A stretch of DNA of 64,000 nt from Nannobrachium achirus (lineage: Eukaryota; Chordata; Actinopteri; Myctophiformes; Myctophidae). Under the pieces are notes generated by a model. It saw only the letters and a program-made list of their open reading frames with translations, was not told the DNA's origin and searched no databases. Positions 21,260 through 33,265 of this stretch are shown piece after piece; positions within the stretch are counted from its first letter, which is position 1, and the number at the start of each line of letters is the position of its first letter. The position numbers and the translations under genes were made by a program. Where the stretch lies: contig OY997649.1 of NCBI GenBank assembly GCA_963921795.1, forward strand, positions 61,459,785 to 61,523,784, read 5' to 3'.

Positions 21260-22786
21260 AGCCGACCTGAATCACAATTGTGCTGTTTCATTTGTAAAGA
21301 CTTGACATTTTTACAATCTGTGGTGTCTCACCCCAACCCAGCTCAGAAGACATGTAGGCCTAGCGTGGTATATGTCCAAAATACAGCTCCCATATAGGAT
21401 TTTTGTGCTAAAATAGTTTTTTTGGGGGGGGTTTCTTTTCTTCTTTTTTTGTTTCTTTTTTTTTTTTTTGCCCTATATGTATTCACAATATTCCTTAGGA
21501 TTCTTTGCTAATATTTCTTTCTTTGCTGTTTTAGCTTCTATAAGGACCAAACTATCAGAAAACGACAGGGTTAAAATTGTCAGACCCCTCCCTCATTTCC
21601 TGGGGGGGGGGGGGGGTTTAATATGTAAAAAGATCATAATAATTATGCACTTGGTGACACGTTTTTTACTTTTGGCATGGTGTTGGGTATGGACATAAGG
21701 TTTTCAAAAAGTATCGGCAACAAGTTGGTCTGTACATGGTTGAAACCCCAAACAATTGATGGAAGAGATTTTTCAATGTATTCTGTTTCTATAGGTATGC
21801 TAAATAACATCCTAAAAGCTTATAGGAGAAAGAAACAAACCACTGAAAAGGCATAATTTTTACGATGGCGTCCATAGGAGCTTAAAATGCATATAAATTG
21901 GGAGGGAATATGTGCCATCTTGAAAAGTATGCCTTTCCAGAAGTTTGTTTTTCCTAAGCTTTTAGTTTGTTATATATTTAGCATAACCAATAGTAAGATA
22001 AACCATTGGATAAAGTTAACATAATTATAACTAATAAATTCATTTGAAACTAGAACTGCACTGTCGAGGTGCCAACTTCCTCACGCTCAAGCAGGCCACA
22101 CATGGTCTACTTGTGTGCAAGCAGAGAACCGAAAACAGTACTTTTGTGTGACATGACGAGGTAGGGCGTTAATTACGAAAAAAGTTAAAACACAGAGATA
22201 AGAGGTTTCGGCCATTGGAGTGAGCATGGAAATATAGTAGCCCTCTCCATCATCAAAGTTTCCCACCCCTGGGGTCTAAGCTAACTAGCTGTCTAAAAAA
22301 CTAACTTTTAGACCAGTTATAATCCGGTTTTAGACAGATGTCTAATAGCCATCTATGGCTCACGGGGAACATAAAGTCTAAAGGTTTCACAAAGACCTTT
22401 GCTATTACCACAGACATAAAGTTGTATACGTATGTTGCATACGTATGTTTTTCTCCATTATCATGGAGAAAAACATCCGCACAATGGTTTAAAGCTCCCA
22501 AAAAGTATGTAATATAAACATAACAATAATAATAATAATACAAATAAAAATAATAATTAAATTGAGAGCTTTAAACCAGTGTGCAGATGTTTTTCTCCTT
22601 GATGTCCTTGGCTCCTGGCCTAAATAGAGTTAGGGCTACACGATGTGCACATAATCTCCTCTGTGAATTATTTGCACTTTATGACTGTTCTAGATTAAAG
22701 CAACTGTAAGTGACAGTATATCCATTTGGCTATCCGTTTTTGGCATATGGTGGCACAGCACCATGTCCATGGTTTGGAATCAGGGA
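21260..22786. other. Gene B intron 3, left part
   Basis: Contains C/G and T homopolymer runs (about 21421-21475, 21601-21618) and an ATT-rich microsatellite at about 22520-22560. No exon-like, repeat-family or RNA feature was recognised. Confidence 0.5.
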
Positions 22787-22983
22787 TTAAAGGAGTAGTT
22801 CACCCCCAAAATGTTTTTTTTTCTTTCTATTGATTAGTCACACCATGGAGACTTGAGTTCTTTCATTTGTCGCATTCCTAAGACAAAAACATTTATTATA
22901 GTAAATTTACCCCCATTGATTCTGGATGGGGACCATTTGCATTTGGTTCAGAATCAATGGGGATAAACTTTACATCAAGAGTC

Positions 22984-25865
22984 CGAATGTGTAGGTGTAG
23001 AAATTACACTATCCACAGAGATGAAGTTCACTCTAATTTGCTTATACCGTCAGCCATCAGCTAAAGTAGAAGTATACGACCAGCTAAAGACCATCCTCAC
23101 GGCGTGTGATTTTAATCAAGAAGTAATACTAATTGGTGATACAAATGTTAACTGGGACGATAAAAAAATAAGGAAAAATCTTAAACTGGTAACAGACCAC
23201 TATAATCTGACCCAATTAATAGAGCAACCTACAAGAATAACCAGTCACTCAGCAACCAAGATAGATTTACTGTTTTCAAATAAAGTGGAAAGAATCGCTA
23301 AAACATTTAACTTCGTGACAGGTCTCTCTGATCACAACATAATATTCTTTTCCAGAAAACTCTCAAAACAGGCGTTTAGCAAAGCTCAGTCCCAGCCTAT
23401 AGTCAAAACAATCCCAAAACATCTGCAACATAGCCTTGAGGTTGCCCTACAAGGGCTAGAGTGGGATGATCTACACTCATGTGATGATGTTGAGACCGGA
23501 TGTAATATCCTGCTTTCCAAAATTGGCAGGGTAATGGAATCTTTCACCAGAGGTGGTAACCAGAGGAAAGTGAGAAAAATTACTCTACCTTGGGTCGATA
23601 AAAAATGTAGAGATCAAATGAAAACCAGAGATTTACTGCTTAAAAAGGCATTAAAATCTGGCCTGACAACGGACAGACAGCTATTCACACATGCTAGAAA
23701 CAAAGTCACAAATTTCTTAAGGAGGGCTAAAGCTGGATTTTATATCTCCATCATAGAGAGTGCCAGAGGAAATGGAAAAAAAGTGTGGGAATACATAAAT
23801 AAACTGACAGGGAAATACTATAAGCAGGATAATAACAACTTAGAACTTAAAATAGATAATGTCCTGGTGAAAGATCCCCACACGCTTGCTAGCAATCTAA
23901 TGCTGTTTTTTCTAAACTCTGTGTATGAAATCACACAGTTGTTCAGACCCTCTAAGTTTGTTTCACGCCCTATTCAAAATGATCTCCCCATTTTTAATTT
24001 GGAGGAAGTCACAGAAAACGAGGTGACAAACATTGTCAGATCACTGAAAGCATCCAAAGCTAAAGATGCACACGGGCTTGACACAAACTTTCTTAAAACA
24101 AATATTGTATCTCTGGTGGCACCAATCACACATCTGGTAAATCTGTCCATAAGAAAATGCACTGTCCCAACTCAGTGGAAAGCTGCTGTTATAACACCTA
24201 TATTCAAATCTGGCTCAAAAACGGACATATCAAACTATAGACCCATAAGCATCTTACCTGTTATATCAAAAGTGGCTGAAAAGTGGATTGTAAAGTCTAT
24301 TGTTAAACATCTAGACAAAGGCTACACCCCTCTGCATCCTATGCAGTTTGGGTTTCGAGCCTTCCACTCCACTGAGTCAGCAAATTGCTTATTCATTGAA
24401 AAGCTAAAGTGTGCTTTGAACAAGGCCCCCTGCGCAATGGCAGTATTTTTAGATTTCAAGAAAGCATTTGACTCTGTCAGCCATCAGGTCCTCTTGTCCA
24501 AACTAACACATTTCAACTTGTCCCCAGAGGCCATCAAATGGTTTACATCATACCTATCAAATAGAGAACAGTGTGTAAGCATAAATGGCATCAAGTCTCC
24601 TTATCACACTTGCTCGGTTGGTGTCCCCCAGGGATCAATAGTAGGACCGATTCTGTTTTCTCTGTTCATAAACGACCTACCTGATGTATGTAAAGATGTA
24701 CATATCCAGATGTACGCAGATGATGCGGTTATACTGACTCATGGAAAGAGCTATGCAGAGGTGTCAACGGTTTTAACTTCTGTTCTGACCAGCGTTCAGG
24801 ACTGGCTTACAGACTCATGCCTGCTCCTGAATGCAAAAAAGACGGTCTGCATGGCTTTTTCCAAAAGACCAGTTGTGATGGAGTCATCAAATGTGTTTCT
24901 GGGTGGAGAGGAACTTGAACTTGTGCCAGAGTTCAAGTACCTCGGGGTCATGTTAGACTCAACCCTAACCTTTAAAAAACATGTAAAAAAGGTTACAAAC
25001 ACAATCAAGTTCAACCTTCAGAACTTTAAACAAATCAGACCTTGTTTGGCAGTTAGTGCTGCTAAATCTTATCTCCAATGCATGATCCAATCACACATTG
25101 AGTACTGTTTCACAAACTGGTCTTGCACAGGTATAACGATTCTCAAACCCATTGAACAGCTATATAAGAGTGCGCTTAAGGTATTCGATAGGAAACCCCG
25201 CTCATATCACCATTGTAATATTCTTCAGAGGTACCGTTTTTTGAGTTTCGCTAATTTTAAGGTATTTAAACAGGTCAGTATCATATATAAGACCCTAAAT
25301 GGTCTATGCCCACCTCCCCTAAAGGAATTCATAAAAAGGAAGCCCGATAGAGGACTCAATACTAGAGCAATCACTAGAGGGGATTGCGAAGTACCGTACC
25401 GGGTAACCGCTTTTGGAAAAAACACCCTTTCAGTGCAGGGATGTTCAATCTGGAATGGCCTACCTCTAACAATAAGAGACTGTTTGTCATTTCCATCCTT
25501 CAAGTTCAATCTAAAAAAATGGTTAGTTGACAATCAAACCTGTGACCATGTATAGTTTTAAGAGTACAGCCCATGTCATGTACGTATATTTTTAAACTTT
25601 TCTTTTCTAATGTAGGGTACTGTTAGTAATATGTGTTGTTTTTGTTGTTTTCTCTTGGTTGAGGAAAAATAGTATTTGTATGTATGTTCTTAGGCGCCCT
25701 CTCCTAATGTAGGGTTACTGTTTGTTGGTATGTATTGTTTTGTCTTCATGTGGGGACTACGGATGAAATTTAGCATTCTTGCTAATTCCGGCTTATTTAC
25801 ATTGCTTTCATGTAGTGTTCATTAATATGCATTGTCCCGTCTAAATAAACAAATAAAGTAAAGTA
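22984..25865 (+). mobile_element. 5'-truncated jockey-type LINE in intron 3 of gene B
   Basis: Flanked by the 7-bp target-site duplication AAGAGTC (22977-22983 and 25866-25872). It ends in an AATAAAGTAAAGTAAAG-type tail. The reading frame is open from the truncation point through the whole coding part, suggesting recent arrival. Confidence 0.88.
23021..25555 (+). CDS. LINE endonuclease-reverse transcriptase (N-terminus missing)
   Basis: 844 codons from the first ATG; the frame stays open a further 12 codons upstream to the insertion border, so the true protein was longer. The first about 115 residues are the C-terminal half of an APE-type endonuclease (LIGDTNVNW, then TGLSDHN). The RT follows: YRPISILPVISKVAEK (about 407), FLDFKKAFDSVSHQVLL (about 486), GVPQGSIVGPILFSLFINDL (about 542) and the catalytic MYADDAV (about 568). 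The C-terminal region has SYHHCNILQRY. It copies its own RNA into DNA at nicked targets. No stop interrupts it, but the missing 5' end makes it non-autonomous. Family: jockey superfamily, perhaps Rex1- or CR1-like. Confidence 0.9.
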   Translation: MKFTLICLYRQPSAKVEVYDQLKTILTACDFNQEVILIGDTNVNWDDKKIRKNLKLVTDHYNLTQLIEQPTRITSHSATKIDLLFSNKVERIAKTFNFVTGLSDHNIIFFSRKLSKQAFSKAQSQPIVKTIPKHLQHSLEVALQGLEWDDLHSCDDVETGCNILLSKIGRVMESFTRGGNQRKVRKITLPWVDKKCRDQMKTRDLLLKKALKSGLTTDRQLFTHARNKVTNFLRRAKAGFYISIIESARGNGKKVWEYINKLTGKYYKQDNNNLELKIDNVLVKDPHTLASNLMLFFLNSVYEITQLFRPSKFVSRPIQNDLPIFNLEEVTENEVTNIVRSLKASKAKDAHGLDTNFLKTNIVSLVAPITHLVNLSIRKCTVPTQWKAAVITPIFKSGSKTDISNYRPISILPVISKVAEKWIVKSIVKHLDKGYTPLHPMQFGFRAFHSTESANCLFIEKLKCALNKAPCAMAVFLDFKKAFDSVSHQVLLSKLTHFNLSPEAIKWFTSYLSNREQCVSINGIKSPYHTCSVGVPQGSIVGPILFSLFINDLPDVCKDVHIQMYADDAVILTHGKSYAEVSTVLTSVLTSVQDWLTDSCLLLNAKKTVCMAFSKRPVVMESSNVFLGGEELELVPEFKYLGVMLDSTLTFKKHVKKVTNTIKFNLQNFKQIRPCLAVSAAKSYLQCMIQSHIEYCFTNWSCTGITILKPIEQLYKSALKVFDRKPRSYHHCNILQRYRFLSFANFKVFKQVSIIYKTLNGLCPPPLKEFIKRKPDRGLNTRAITRGDCEVPYRVTAFGKNTLSVQGCSIWNGLPLTIRDCLSFPSFKFNLKKWLVDNQTCDHV

Positions 25866-26054
25866 AAGAGTCAAGTAAATTTACCCCCATTGATTCCATC
25901 CAGGGCCTTATTTGGGTCCCCATCCAGGCCCATGCATTTGGGTCCCCATCCAGAATCAATGGGGGTAAATTTACTATGATACATTTTTTTTGTCTTAGGA
26001 ATTCAACAAATACAAAGAAATATTATTGAACTCAAGTCCCCATGGTGTGACTAA

Positions 26055-26949
26055 CTAGTAAGACACCTGAGGGTGGAATGCGACCTCAGGGTGACATGCA
26101 ACCTCGCCCTAAAGGGCGAGGTCGCGCCAATTCTTGACCATCTTGCCAACCACAGCGTTTCTCTGACGATTCTAGTTGTTGTCATTCTGGGGGGAGTTTG
26201 TTCATGTTTTTGTGAGGGTATCAACCCCAGGAGACACGGGGAGAACATGCAAACTCCACACAGAAAGGCCCTATCGCTCACACCCTAGGTTGGGTTGGCG
26301 ATAGGGCCTTTCTGTGTGGAGTTTGCCTAAACATGGAGATGTGGTACAGAAGGACTCATATATGGGCATAGAAAGTATGTCATGTGACATCACTTCCTGT
26401 ACAGACAGTCAGACAGACAGACAGACAGCCATTGACTCCGACCTAACAATGGCTACTGTCTATGACGGTAGTTCCATATGACATATTGGACTAGACTATC
26501 TCCATATATAGTGTTATCCACATCTCCATGTTAGGACTCATATATGGGCATAAAAAGTCTGTCATGTGACATCACTTCCTGTACAGACAGTCAGCCATTG
26601 ACTCCGGATTAACAATGGCTACTGTCTATGACGGTAGTCCCATATGACATATTGGACTAGACTATCTCCATATATAGTGTTATCCACACCTCCATGTCAT
26701 CGACATCACTTCCTGTACAGACAGTCAGACAGACAGCCATTGACTCCGGCCTAACAATGGCTACTTTCTATTGGACTGGACTATCTCCATATATAGTGTT
26801 ATCCACATTTCGTGTAGCCGCCCTGTACAGGAAGTGATGTCACAACTCGCTGACATCACAGAGGATACGGAAGGACATCACAGAGGATACGGAAGGAAGG
26901 TCACTCAAGCGACACGGTTCTTCAGAGTATATGCGACCTTCGGTCGCAA
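26055..26949 (-). mobile_element. Helitron-like (Helentron-type) non-autonomous element
   Basis: Inserted in the MITE between GACTAA and TCAATAG with no target-site duplication. On the minus strand it starts TTGCGACCGAAGGTCGCATA (a terminal palindrome) and ends CTTACTAG, with a GC-rich hairpin (26101-26128) upstream of that end. The same start, TTGCGACCGTAGGTCGCA, is seen in the element at 42707-43532. The interior holds a tandem repeat. Lack of duplication, a CTAG end and the hairpin are Helitron traits; the class is inference. Confidence 0.5.
26348..26808. repeat. Tandem repeat of about 175 bp, 2.6 copies
   Basis: Units run from GGACTCATATATGGGCAT through CATCACTTCCTGTACAGACAG and CTCCATATATAGTGTTATCC. 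Copies start at about 26348, 26527 and 26700, the last one shortened. Internal (CAGA)n differs in length between copies. Confidence 0.75.
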
Positions 26950-27323
26950 TCAATAGGAAAGAAAAGTCATTTTGGGGGTGAACTACTCCTTTAATTGTTG
27001 GTGTGTGCATGTTGCGGTGTGTGCCTAATCCCCTGTTAGGCTTTCCGATTAGTTTACCTCTGTCTTCTTTTGCCCTTAATATCTTATTGTATTATTATCA
27101 CATGCAAACACAAACATACTGTTTGCACAATTGTTAATTTTTTTGTGTGCCCAATGAAAAAATAATGTCAAGGCTTTAAAAACATACGGTAAATTAAAAA
27201 TGTGCCACTAAATTATTGCAATAACACATCACATCAGGTGATCTATCATACAACTTAATTTGCCAGAAATGACAACCTATATACTTATGATATTGTACTT
27301 TTCTACATTCTTTTTCATTACAG

Positions 27324-27389
27324 TGGGAATGGGTAAAACTGAAACACCTCAGAAACGGCACAGGAGCACTGAGCTATTACATCCTGACA
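27324..27389 (+). CDS. gimap8-like: Gene B exon 4: second basic cassette
   Basis: Sixty-six bases between CATTACAG and GTGAGTAAAG, encoding MGMGKTETPQKRHRS and then TELLHPD, phase 1 at both ends. It resembles its own first cassette (TPQKRH...ELLxPD) more than the second cassettes of A and C, suggesting exon duplication or conversion within gene B. Confidence 0.8.
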
Positions 27390-27560
27390 GTGAGTAAAGC
27401 TGAACTAAATCACAACAACTGTTATGCTGTTTCATTTGTAAAGGTTTTACATTTGTGTAATCCTTGAAATTGACACTCATTTACCTGGTTATTGCAATGG
27501 TTGATTAGTTTGCTGAAATAGTGAAAATGCCAATTTTTTTTATCTTGTTTTCTTTTTTAG

Positions 27561-30184
27561 CTTCTAGTGATCTAAGGATTGTGCTTCTTGGGAAAAATGA
27601 AGACACAAAGATATCATTTCGCAAATTAATCAAAGGGAAGTGGCAGGGAAAGTCTGTCAGAGTCGTGAAAACACCAGACCTCTTCGTTCAATCTGTTGGA
27701 TCAGTGGAACAGGAAATAAAGAAGTGTGCAGCTCTTTGTCCACCTGGACCAAATGTTTTCCTGCTGTTAGTGAATCCTTCTGAATTCAATGAGATAGACA
27801 GAAATGCACTGAAGTTCATCATGCATTTGTTTCATCAAGAGGCCTTTAACCACTCAATGGTCATCACAACACATGAGGGTCATGAAGACAACATCTCTGT
27901 AAAACAGACCATTGAAGAATGTGGAGGAAGACTCTGCATAATGATTGAACATGACCGTCCATCACTGATGCAGAAGATTGAGAAAATTGTGATTGAAAAC
28001 AGAGGAAGATACCTCACATCTGTTGAAGCTAGAGACACAATGACACCAAAGTTCAACCCTCCTCTGAACCTGGTGCTGTGTGGCAGAAGAGGACCTGATA
28101 AGATTTCAGTAGCCAATGCCATTCTGGGTCAGACCGAGGACTGCCCATTGTCTAGTTCTTCTACAGAGTGTGTGAAGAGACAGGCGGTGGTATGTGGGCA
28201 CAGGGTGAACCTGGTGGACCTGCCTGCCTTCTATGAAAAGTCTAAGTATGAAGGGCTACACAACGCATTAAGATGTGTCTCTCTCTGTGATCCAGAGGGA
28301 GTCCATGCCTTCCTGCTGGTCGTTCCTAAGGGTCCCCCTACCAATGAAGATAAGGGAGAGTTACAGAGCATCCAGGATGTATTCAGCTCTCAAGTCAATG
28401 ATTTCACTATGGCTCTAACTGTAGAATCAGATCCAACCGCTCTAGCTGGTGACAACATTGTAGGTAAAGAAACAGACATCCAGGAGCTGTGTCGGAGCTG
28501 TGAAGTCAGACACACTGTCTTCAACATTAAGGACAGCAAACAAGTTCCTAAGCTGTTGGATTCTGTAGTAGAAAATATAAGACTTCTGCAAGGGAATCCG
28601 CTCTGCTTCACAAGAGAAATATTTACCAAGGCACAGATGGAAAAGGTCATCAAGCAACAAACTGAACTTGAGGAGTTGAAAAATATTTCAGGTGATGATA
28701 ACAGTCAGAGCAGTGATTGCCTCAGAATGGTGCTGATTGGGAAGACCGGATGTGGAAAGAGCGCCACAGGAAACACGATTCTGGGTAAGACAATATTTAA
28801 ATCCACGTGCAGCCAGTCATCGGTCACCAAGCGTTGCCAGAAGAAACATGGTGAGGTAGATGGCCGTCCTGTTGTTGTAGTTGATACACCTGGTTTGTTT
28901 GATACAACATTGTCCCTGGAAGAGGTTAGGCTGGAAACGATGAGATGCTTCCCTCTGCTGGCCCCAGGGCCTCATGTGTTCCTGTTGGTGTTACAAATTG
29001 GACGGCTCACACAAGAGGAGAAAAAATCATTGGAGCTAATCCAGAAAGCCTTTGGAGAGAATTCCAAGAAGTTCACCATCATTCTTTTCACAAGAGGAGA
29101 CTCACTGGAAAAAGATCAGTCCATTGAGGACTACATCGAACAGAGTAGTGATGATTCTTTTAAGAACCTGATTGCTGACTGTGGAGGAAGGTGCCACGTG
29201 TTCAACAACAATTGTCAAAATGACCGCAAACAAGTCAGTGATCTGCTGGTGAAGGTTGAGAAGATGGTGAAGATAAATGGTGGCGGGTGCTACACCACAG
29301 AGATGTTTCAGGAGGCTGAGGCAGCCATTCAAAAACGAATGGAAAATATTTTAAAAGAGAAGGATGATGAGATGGAGAGAGAGAGGGCGGCCCTGGAAAG
29401 AACACATGAAGAAGATCTCCAAGCAATGAGAAGAATGATGGAAGAGCAGGAAGCTAAAATTGAAGAGGAGAGAAAGAAAAGAGAGAGACTACTGGAAGAA
29501 AAGGAGGATTGTATTAAGAAATTGAAAAGGGAGAAAGAAAGAGAACGGGCAGAAAGAAAAAAGGAGGACAAAGAAAGGAAGGAAGAGGAGGAAAGGGAAC
29601 GAAAAACGTGGCAACAAAAACATGAGGCCTTGGAGAAAAAATATCATGAAAAAAATGATAGAATGTTGGAAAAAAAGAAAGAAGAAATAAGAAAACAACA
29701 AGAGGCTTGGGAGGAAAAAAATAAGAAATGGTGGGATAAAAGAGCCCAGGGTGATAAAGAAGAGCAGCAGATAATAGAAAGGCTTCAGAAAGAATTTGAT
29801 CGGGAAAGAAAAGAACACATGAAGAAAATAGGAGAAGAGTTTGAAAACAGACAAAAAGAAGTAAAGGAATGGCAGAAAACTCAGAAAGCATATGAAGTAA
29901 AACTGGAGAGGATGGAGAAGCAATACAAAGACGAGGCTAGAAGGAAAGCTGAGGAATATAATGATTTCAAAGAAAAGCATGGTAAGAATTTGGAAGATCA
30001 AATAGGACGAAAAGATACTGAAATAAATGATCTGAAACTGAAACAAGCTTCAGAGATTAAACGGATGAAAGGGAAATCGGATAAACACGAAAATAAAGTG
30101 AATGAATTGGAGAAAGAACTAGAAAAGAAGACCGAAGAACTGAACAAATTGAAAAATAATGAGAAAAACTGCATCATCAGCTGA
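27561..30184 (+). CDS. gimap8-like: Gene B exon 5: three-domain GIMAP8-like GTPase with CaaX end
   Basis: The acceptor TTTTTTAG ends at 27560; the open frame that runs back to 27521 is intronic. The complete protein is about 924 residues. Domain 1 (about 55-200) has GKNEDTK in place of a P-loop, and domain 2 (about 219-400) GRRGPDKIS, so both look unable to bind nucleotide. Domain 3 (about 438-635) is canonical: [21 protein letters not shown] and RCHVFNN. A long charged coiled coil (about 636-915) follows and the protein ends NCIIS, a CaaX box with Ser at the last place, which favours farnesylation. Three AIG1 domains in tandem is the architecture of mammalian GIMAP8. The 3' neighbour is gene D, convergent. 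The 3' flank keeps the TTTGAATGGAATTTATGGTAGGTG block found after A and C. Confidence 0.92.
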
Positions 30185-30790
30185 GAGCATTATCATGCTT
30201 TTAAAAAGCAGTTTATTGTTATATTTGTTGTTGTTGTTAATCTGCAACTTACATGATTTGACTTTAACTGCTCATACTGTTCTGTAGTTTTGCTGTCTTC
30301 ATTTGAATGGAATTTATGGTAGGTGTGATCGTCAGTTGGCCACTACAGATTATCCGGGTTACTACCAGCCAATGTACAGTACCGCTCAGATAACAAACAA
30401 TGACAGATAATGATGTACTAATTATTAATTACTTTTGAGACAAGCATGTAAGCTTGATCTGATTGATATTAAATGTCCTTGGTCTGCTTAATTATATTTC
30501 ATTTCAAGAGAATGACTTTTTTTTATAAAATAACTAACGTTTAATGCTTTGTATTCCTTACATTAAAGTATCTTGTTAAAATTCTAAACAATGTGGTTAA
30601 GTACTATTTCAGCAGTGAATGAAAATGTGACATTCCCAAAACCAGGACACCAGGTTTAAAGTGGTTAAAGTGTTATGCATCTTTCCTGGTGCCCAGGAAG
30701 CCCATATGGGCTTATAGGACATTTATAAAGGCAATCTAGGCATCACAATATTACTGAACTCTTAAACTGTTTACAGGGTTATCTGTACAT
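30185..30790. other. 3' UTR and flank of gene B
   Basis: Begins with GAGAGCATTATCATG, shared with the 3' end of gene A, and carries the TGAATGGAATTTATGGTAGGTG block conserved after A, B and C. ATTAAA near 30564 is a possible poly(A) signal. No other gene is visible. Confidence 0.5.
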
Positions 30791-30794
30791 CCAA

Positions 30795-31640
30795 TCCAAT
30801 CCAATCCAACTTTATTTATAGAGCACATTTAAAAACAAACAAGTTGACCAAAGTGCTTTACAAGAATCACAGCAAATCAGAAATAAAAACAATAAAAACA
30901 AAGATAAACATAACACAGATAAGCATAAAATAGAAACTCAAAAAACAAACACAGATAAAATTCACTCTGGATTAAAAACTTGGGAATAAAAATGAGTTTT
31001 AAGACTGGTTTTAAAAATAGTGAGTGAGGGTGCCAGTTTGATCGTGAGGGGGAGTTCATTCCAGAGCTTAGGGGCAGCCACAGAGAAGGCTCGATCACCC
31101 CTATGTACTAGACTGGATCTAGGGACCACCAGCAGCAGCTTGCTTGCTGTTCTCAATGTCCTTTTGGGGACATAAAGTTCGAGGAGATCAGAGATATAAG
31201 GTGGGGCTAGTCCATGAAAAGATTTAAAAACAAACAATAAAATCTTAAACTTAATCCTAAAATGCACAGGGAGCCAGTGGAGTGAAGCCAGCACAGGGGA
31301 AATGTGGTCACGCCTTCTGGTGCCTGTCAAAAGGCGAGCAGCCGCATTTTGTACTAACTGTAACCTATGAAGGCTGCCATGGCTAACACCCAAATAAAGT
31401 GCATTGCAGTAATCAAGCGATCAAACGATAAAAAAGGCTTGGCCTTTGATAAAGTCCTAAGCTGAAAAAAGATTTTAAAACATGCATTTATTTGCTTGTC
31501 CATTAAAAAAATCACTGTCCATTTTAACACCTAGGTTTGTTACAGTGGGTTTAAGATACGGTTCCAGGGGGCCTATGTCTAAAACGAATGTACTAGTACT
31601 AATGTACATAGCAGTTATAAACACTGAATGACTTAACAAT
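30795..31640 (-). mobile_element. L2-type LINE, 3' part
   Basis: The minus strand encodes LKPTVTNLGVKMDSD, then LVQNAAARLLTGTRRRDHIS, PVLASLHWLPVHFRIKFK and LWNELPLTIKLA, the standard C-terminal blocks of vertebrate L2 reverse transcriptases. It ends in a (GGATT)n-like tail at 30795. Decayed and 5'-truncated. Confidence 0.85.
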
Positions 31641-31905
31641 AAACCGACAGCCTGGAATAAACTCCCAGTACACATGCAGGCAGTCTCTGAGGATAGTTTA
31701 AAGCACAGCTCAACACCTATTTTTACACTCTTGCCTTTAGCTGATTGTTAATTACTTTTTTTTTTCTCTCTTTCTTCTCTTTTATGTTTTATTGTTGCCT
31801 GGAAGTTGCTTATGTGTACAATCTTTGCTCTGGAAAGCAATTTGAGCTGCATATCATGTATGAAAGGTGCTATACAAATAAAGTTTATTATTATATTATT
31901 ATTAG
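31640..31905 (+). mobile_element. L2-type LINE 3' end, opposite orientation
   Basis: Starts in the C-terminal AWNKLPVHMQAVSEDS-like region and ends TGCTATACAAATAAAGTTTATTATT. It abuts the inverse L2 piece at 30795-31640. Confidence 0.7.
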
Positions 31906-32074
31906 TTTTATTATTAACCTGCAACCTTGTGCTTTGTTATGCAACCAGGAAAGCTTATCATGAGCGGGCTGCATCTCATAAAATGTTTATGAAACTCATT
32001 GACAATCTTCTTATCAGGAAGACCAAGAATCAAATAAACAGGGTCAAGTTCAATCTTTGTATCAAAGGTCATTA

Positions 32075-32560
32075 ATTGATTGAAGACTTTATTAGAAGTT
32101 TGCATAGAAAAAGGTACAGTTTCATCACTTGTACAAGGTCAACTAAAAGGAGATCCTAGAAAAGACTAAGCTTATTTCCATAGGAAACCATTGAAGTATC
32201 TCATATAACATTGAATGACAGACGGATAGAACACAGTACTATGCAGTAGATATAGTAAAAAATATAGGTCTATATATACAGTTGGTAAATACAAAGAAGG
32301 GTCAGGGGAGGCTGGGCTAAGTTTGTTATTGCCAGTTGCGAATGGCTGCCGCCTGTAAGTGGTTTTTCAGGGCGATTTTAAAGGATGCTAGGGAACCACA
32401 CTCCTTTAAGGCCTTCGGTAGGGCGTTCCACATTTTGGTTGTATAGCAGAAGAACAAGTTTGACCCTTTGTTTGAGTTGACTTTGGGTTGAACGTGATCT
32501 GTGGCGCTGCCTCTGGTGTTGTAATTGTGGACGTCCTTAACGTTTATAAAGTATTTTCAC
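32075..32560 (-). mobile_element. LINE tail of the (AATC)n family
   Basis: Inverse orientation; matches the tail at 13967-14455 and the 3' end of the LINE at 16944-19784, including the GCCTGTAAGTGGTTTTTCAG block. Confidence 0.8.
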
Positions 32561-32659
32561 ACTCAGCTACTGTACAATCCCGAACCAGCATCGTTCAATT
32601 TTACAACATGACCATACAGTGAGTATAATCTAGCCTCGCGTGGCCGTGGCCAGACCGAC

Positions 32660-32960
32660 TCATCATCCACCTCTGCCGGTGATAGTTTGAATGAGTCTGA
32701 ACAACGCCAGGCTAACTATACAGTCTATGCAGGCTAATAAATCACCCATCTCAATCTTACACTTAAGGCAGAGAGGAGACATAGGATTCATGTTATGGTG
32801 AAGCCTTAAGTGAAATCTGTCTCTAGGTAACGAATGAATCTGTAATAGATGTATAGTTCTCAGTTGAACCAACCAGGCTATATTGCATACATAGTTTTTA
32901 GCATTTTCAAATATTTCACACCAAATCTCAATCCCTTTCCCATTTACCCCAACACTTACA
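32660..32960 (-). mobile_element. L1-like LINE fragment (C-terminal zinc-knuckle region)
   Basis: The minus strand encodes RFHLRLHHNMNPMSPLCLKC followed by KIEMGDLLACIDC, which resembles the L[HY].M.P..SP.C..C motif at the C-terminus of fish L1/Tx1 reverse transcriptases. Short and decayed. Confidence 0.5.
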
Positions 32961-33265
32961 TTAGATCTTTAAAAGGCCATAAAGTGCCCCTTTTAATGAC
33001 CCATTGCCAGTAGGCCTACCCTCTCAATCCATAATAGATAGTGTTTCATGCTGGAGAATCCCCCCTTTAAAAATCTAAAGATGTTATGGTGAAATGTGTT
33101 TTGTTGTCAGTGATTAAAAGGCATAAGATTAGGAATATCAAATGAATACCTTAGTTTTATAGTATATCACCATATCTCACTAAGAAGGTAACCATATATT
33201 TTTAACAAGTTCAAAAAAGTGTACTAGTTACCCAGATAGTTGCGCAGGATCAGTATGCAGCTTTC

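Larger units (their letters stand above)
22787..26994. mobile_element. TTAA MITE family 1, interrupted by a LINE and a Helitron-like element
   Basis: The left end TTAAAGGAGTAGTTCACCCC is at 22787 and the inverted right end closes with TTAA at 26994. The MITE body itself is only about 450 bp; the rest is a LINE (22984-25865) and a second element (26055-26949). The order of events is MITE first, the two insertions later. Confidence 0.8.

Noticed and set aside
27521-27560. Hydrophobic N-terminus ([13 protein letters not shown]) as a signal peptide of gene B
   Set aside because: This is the pyrimidine-rich end of the intron; the acceptor AG at 27559-27560 and the phase match to exon 4 place the exon start at 27561.
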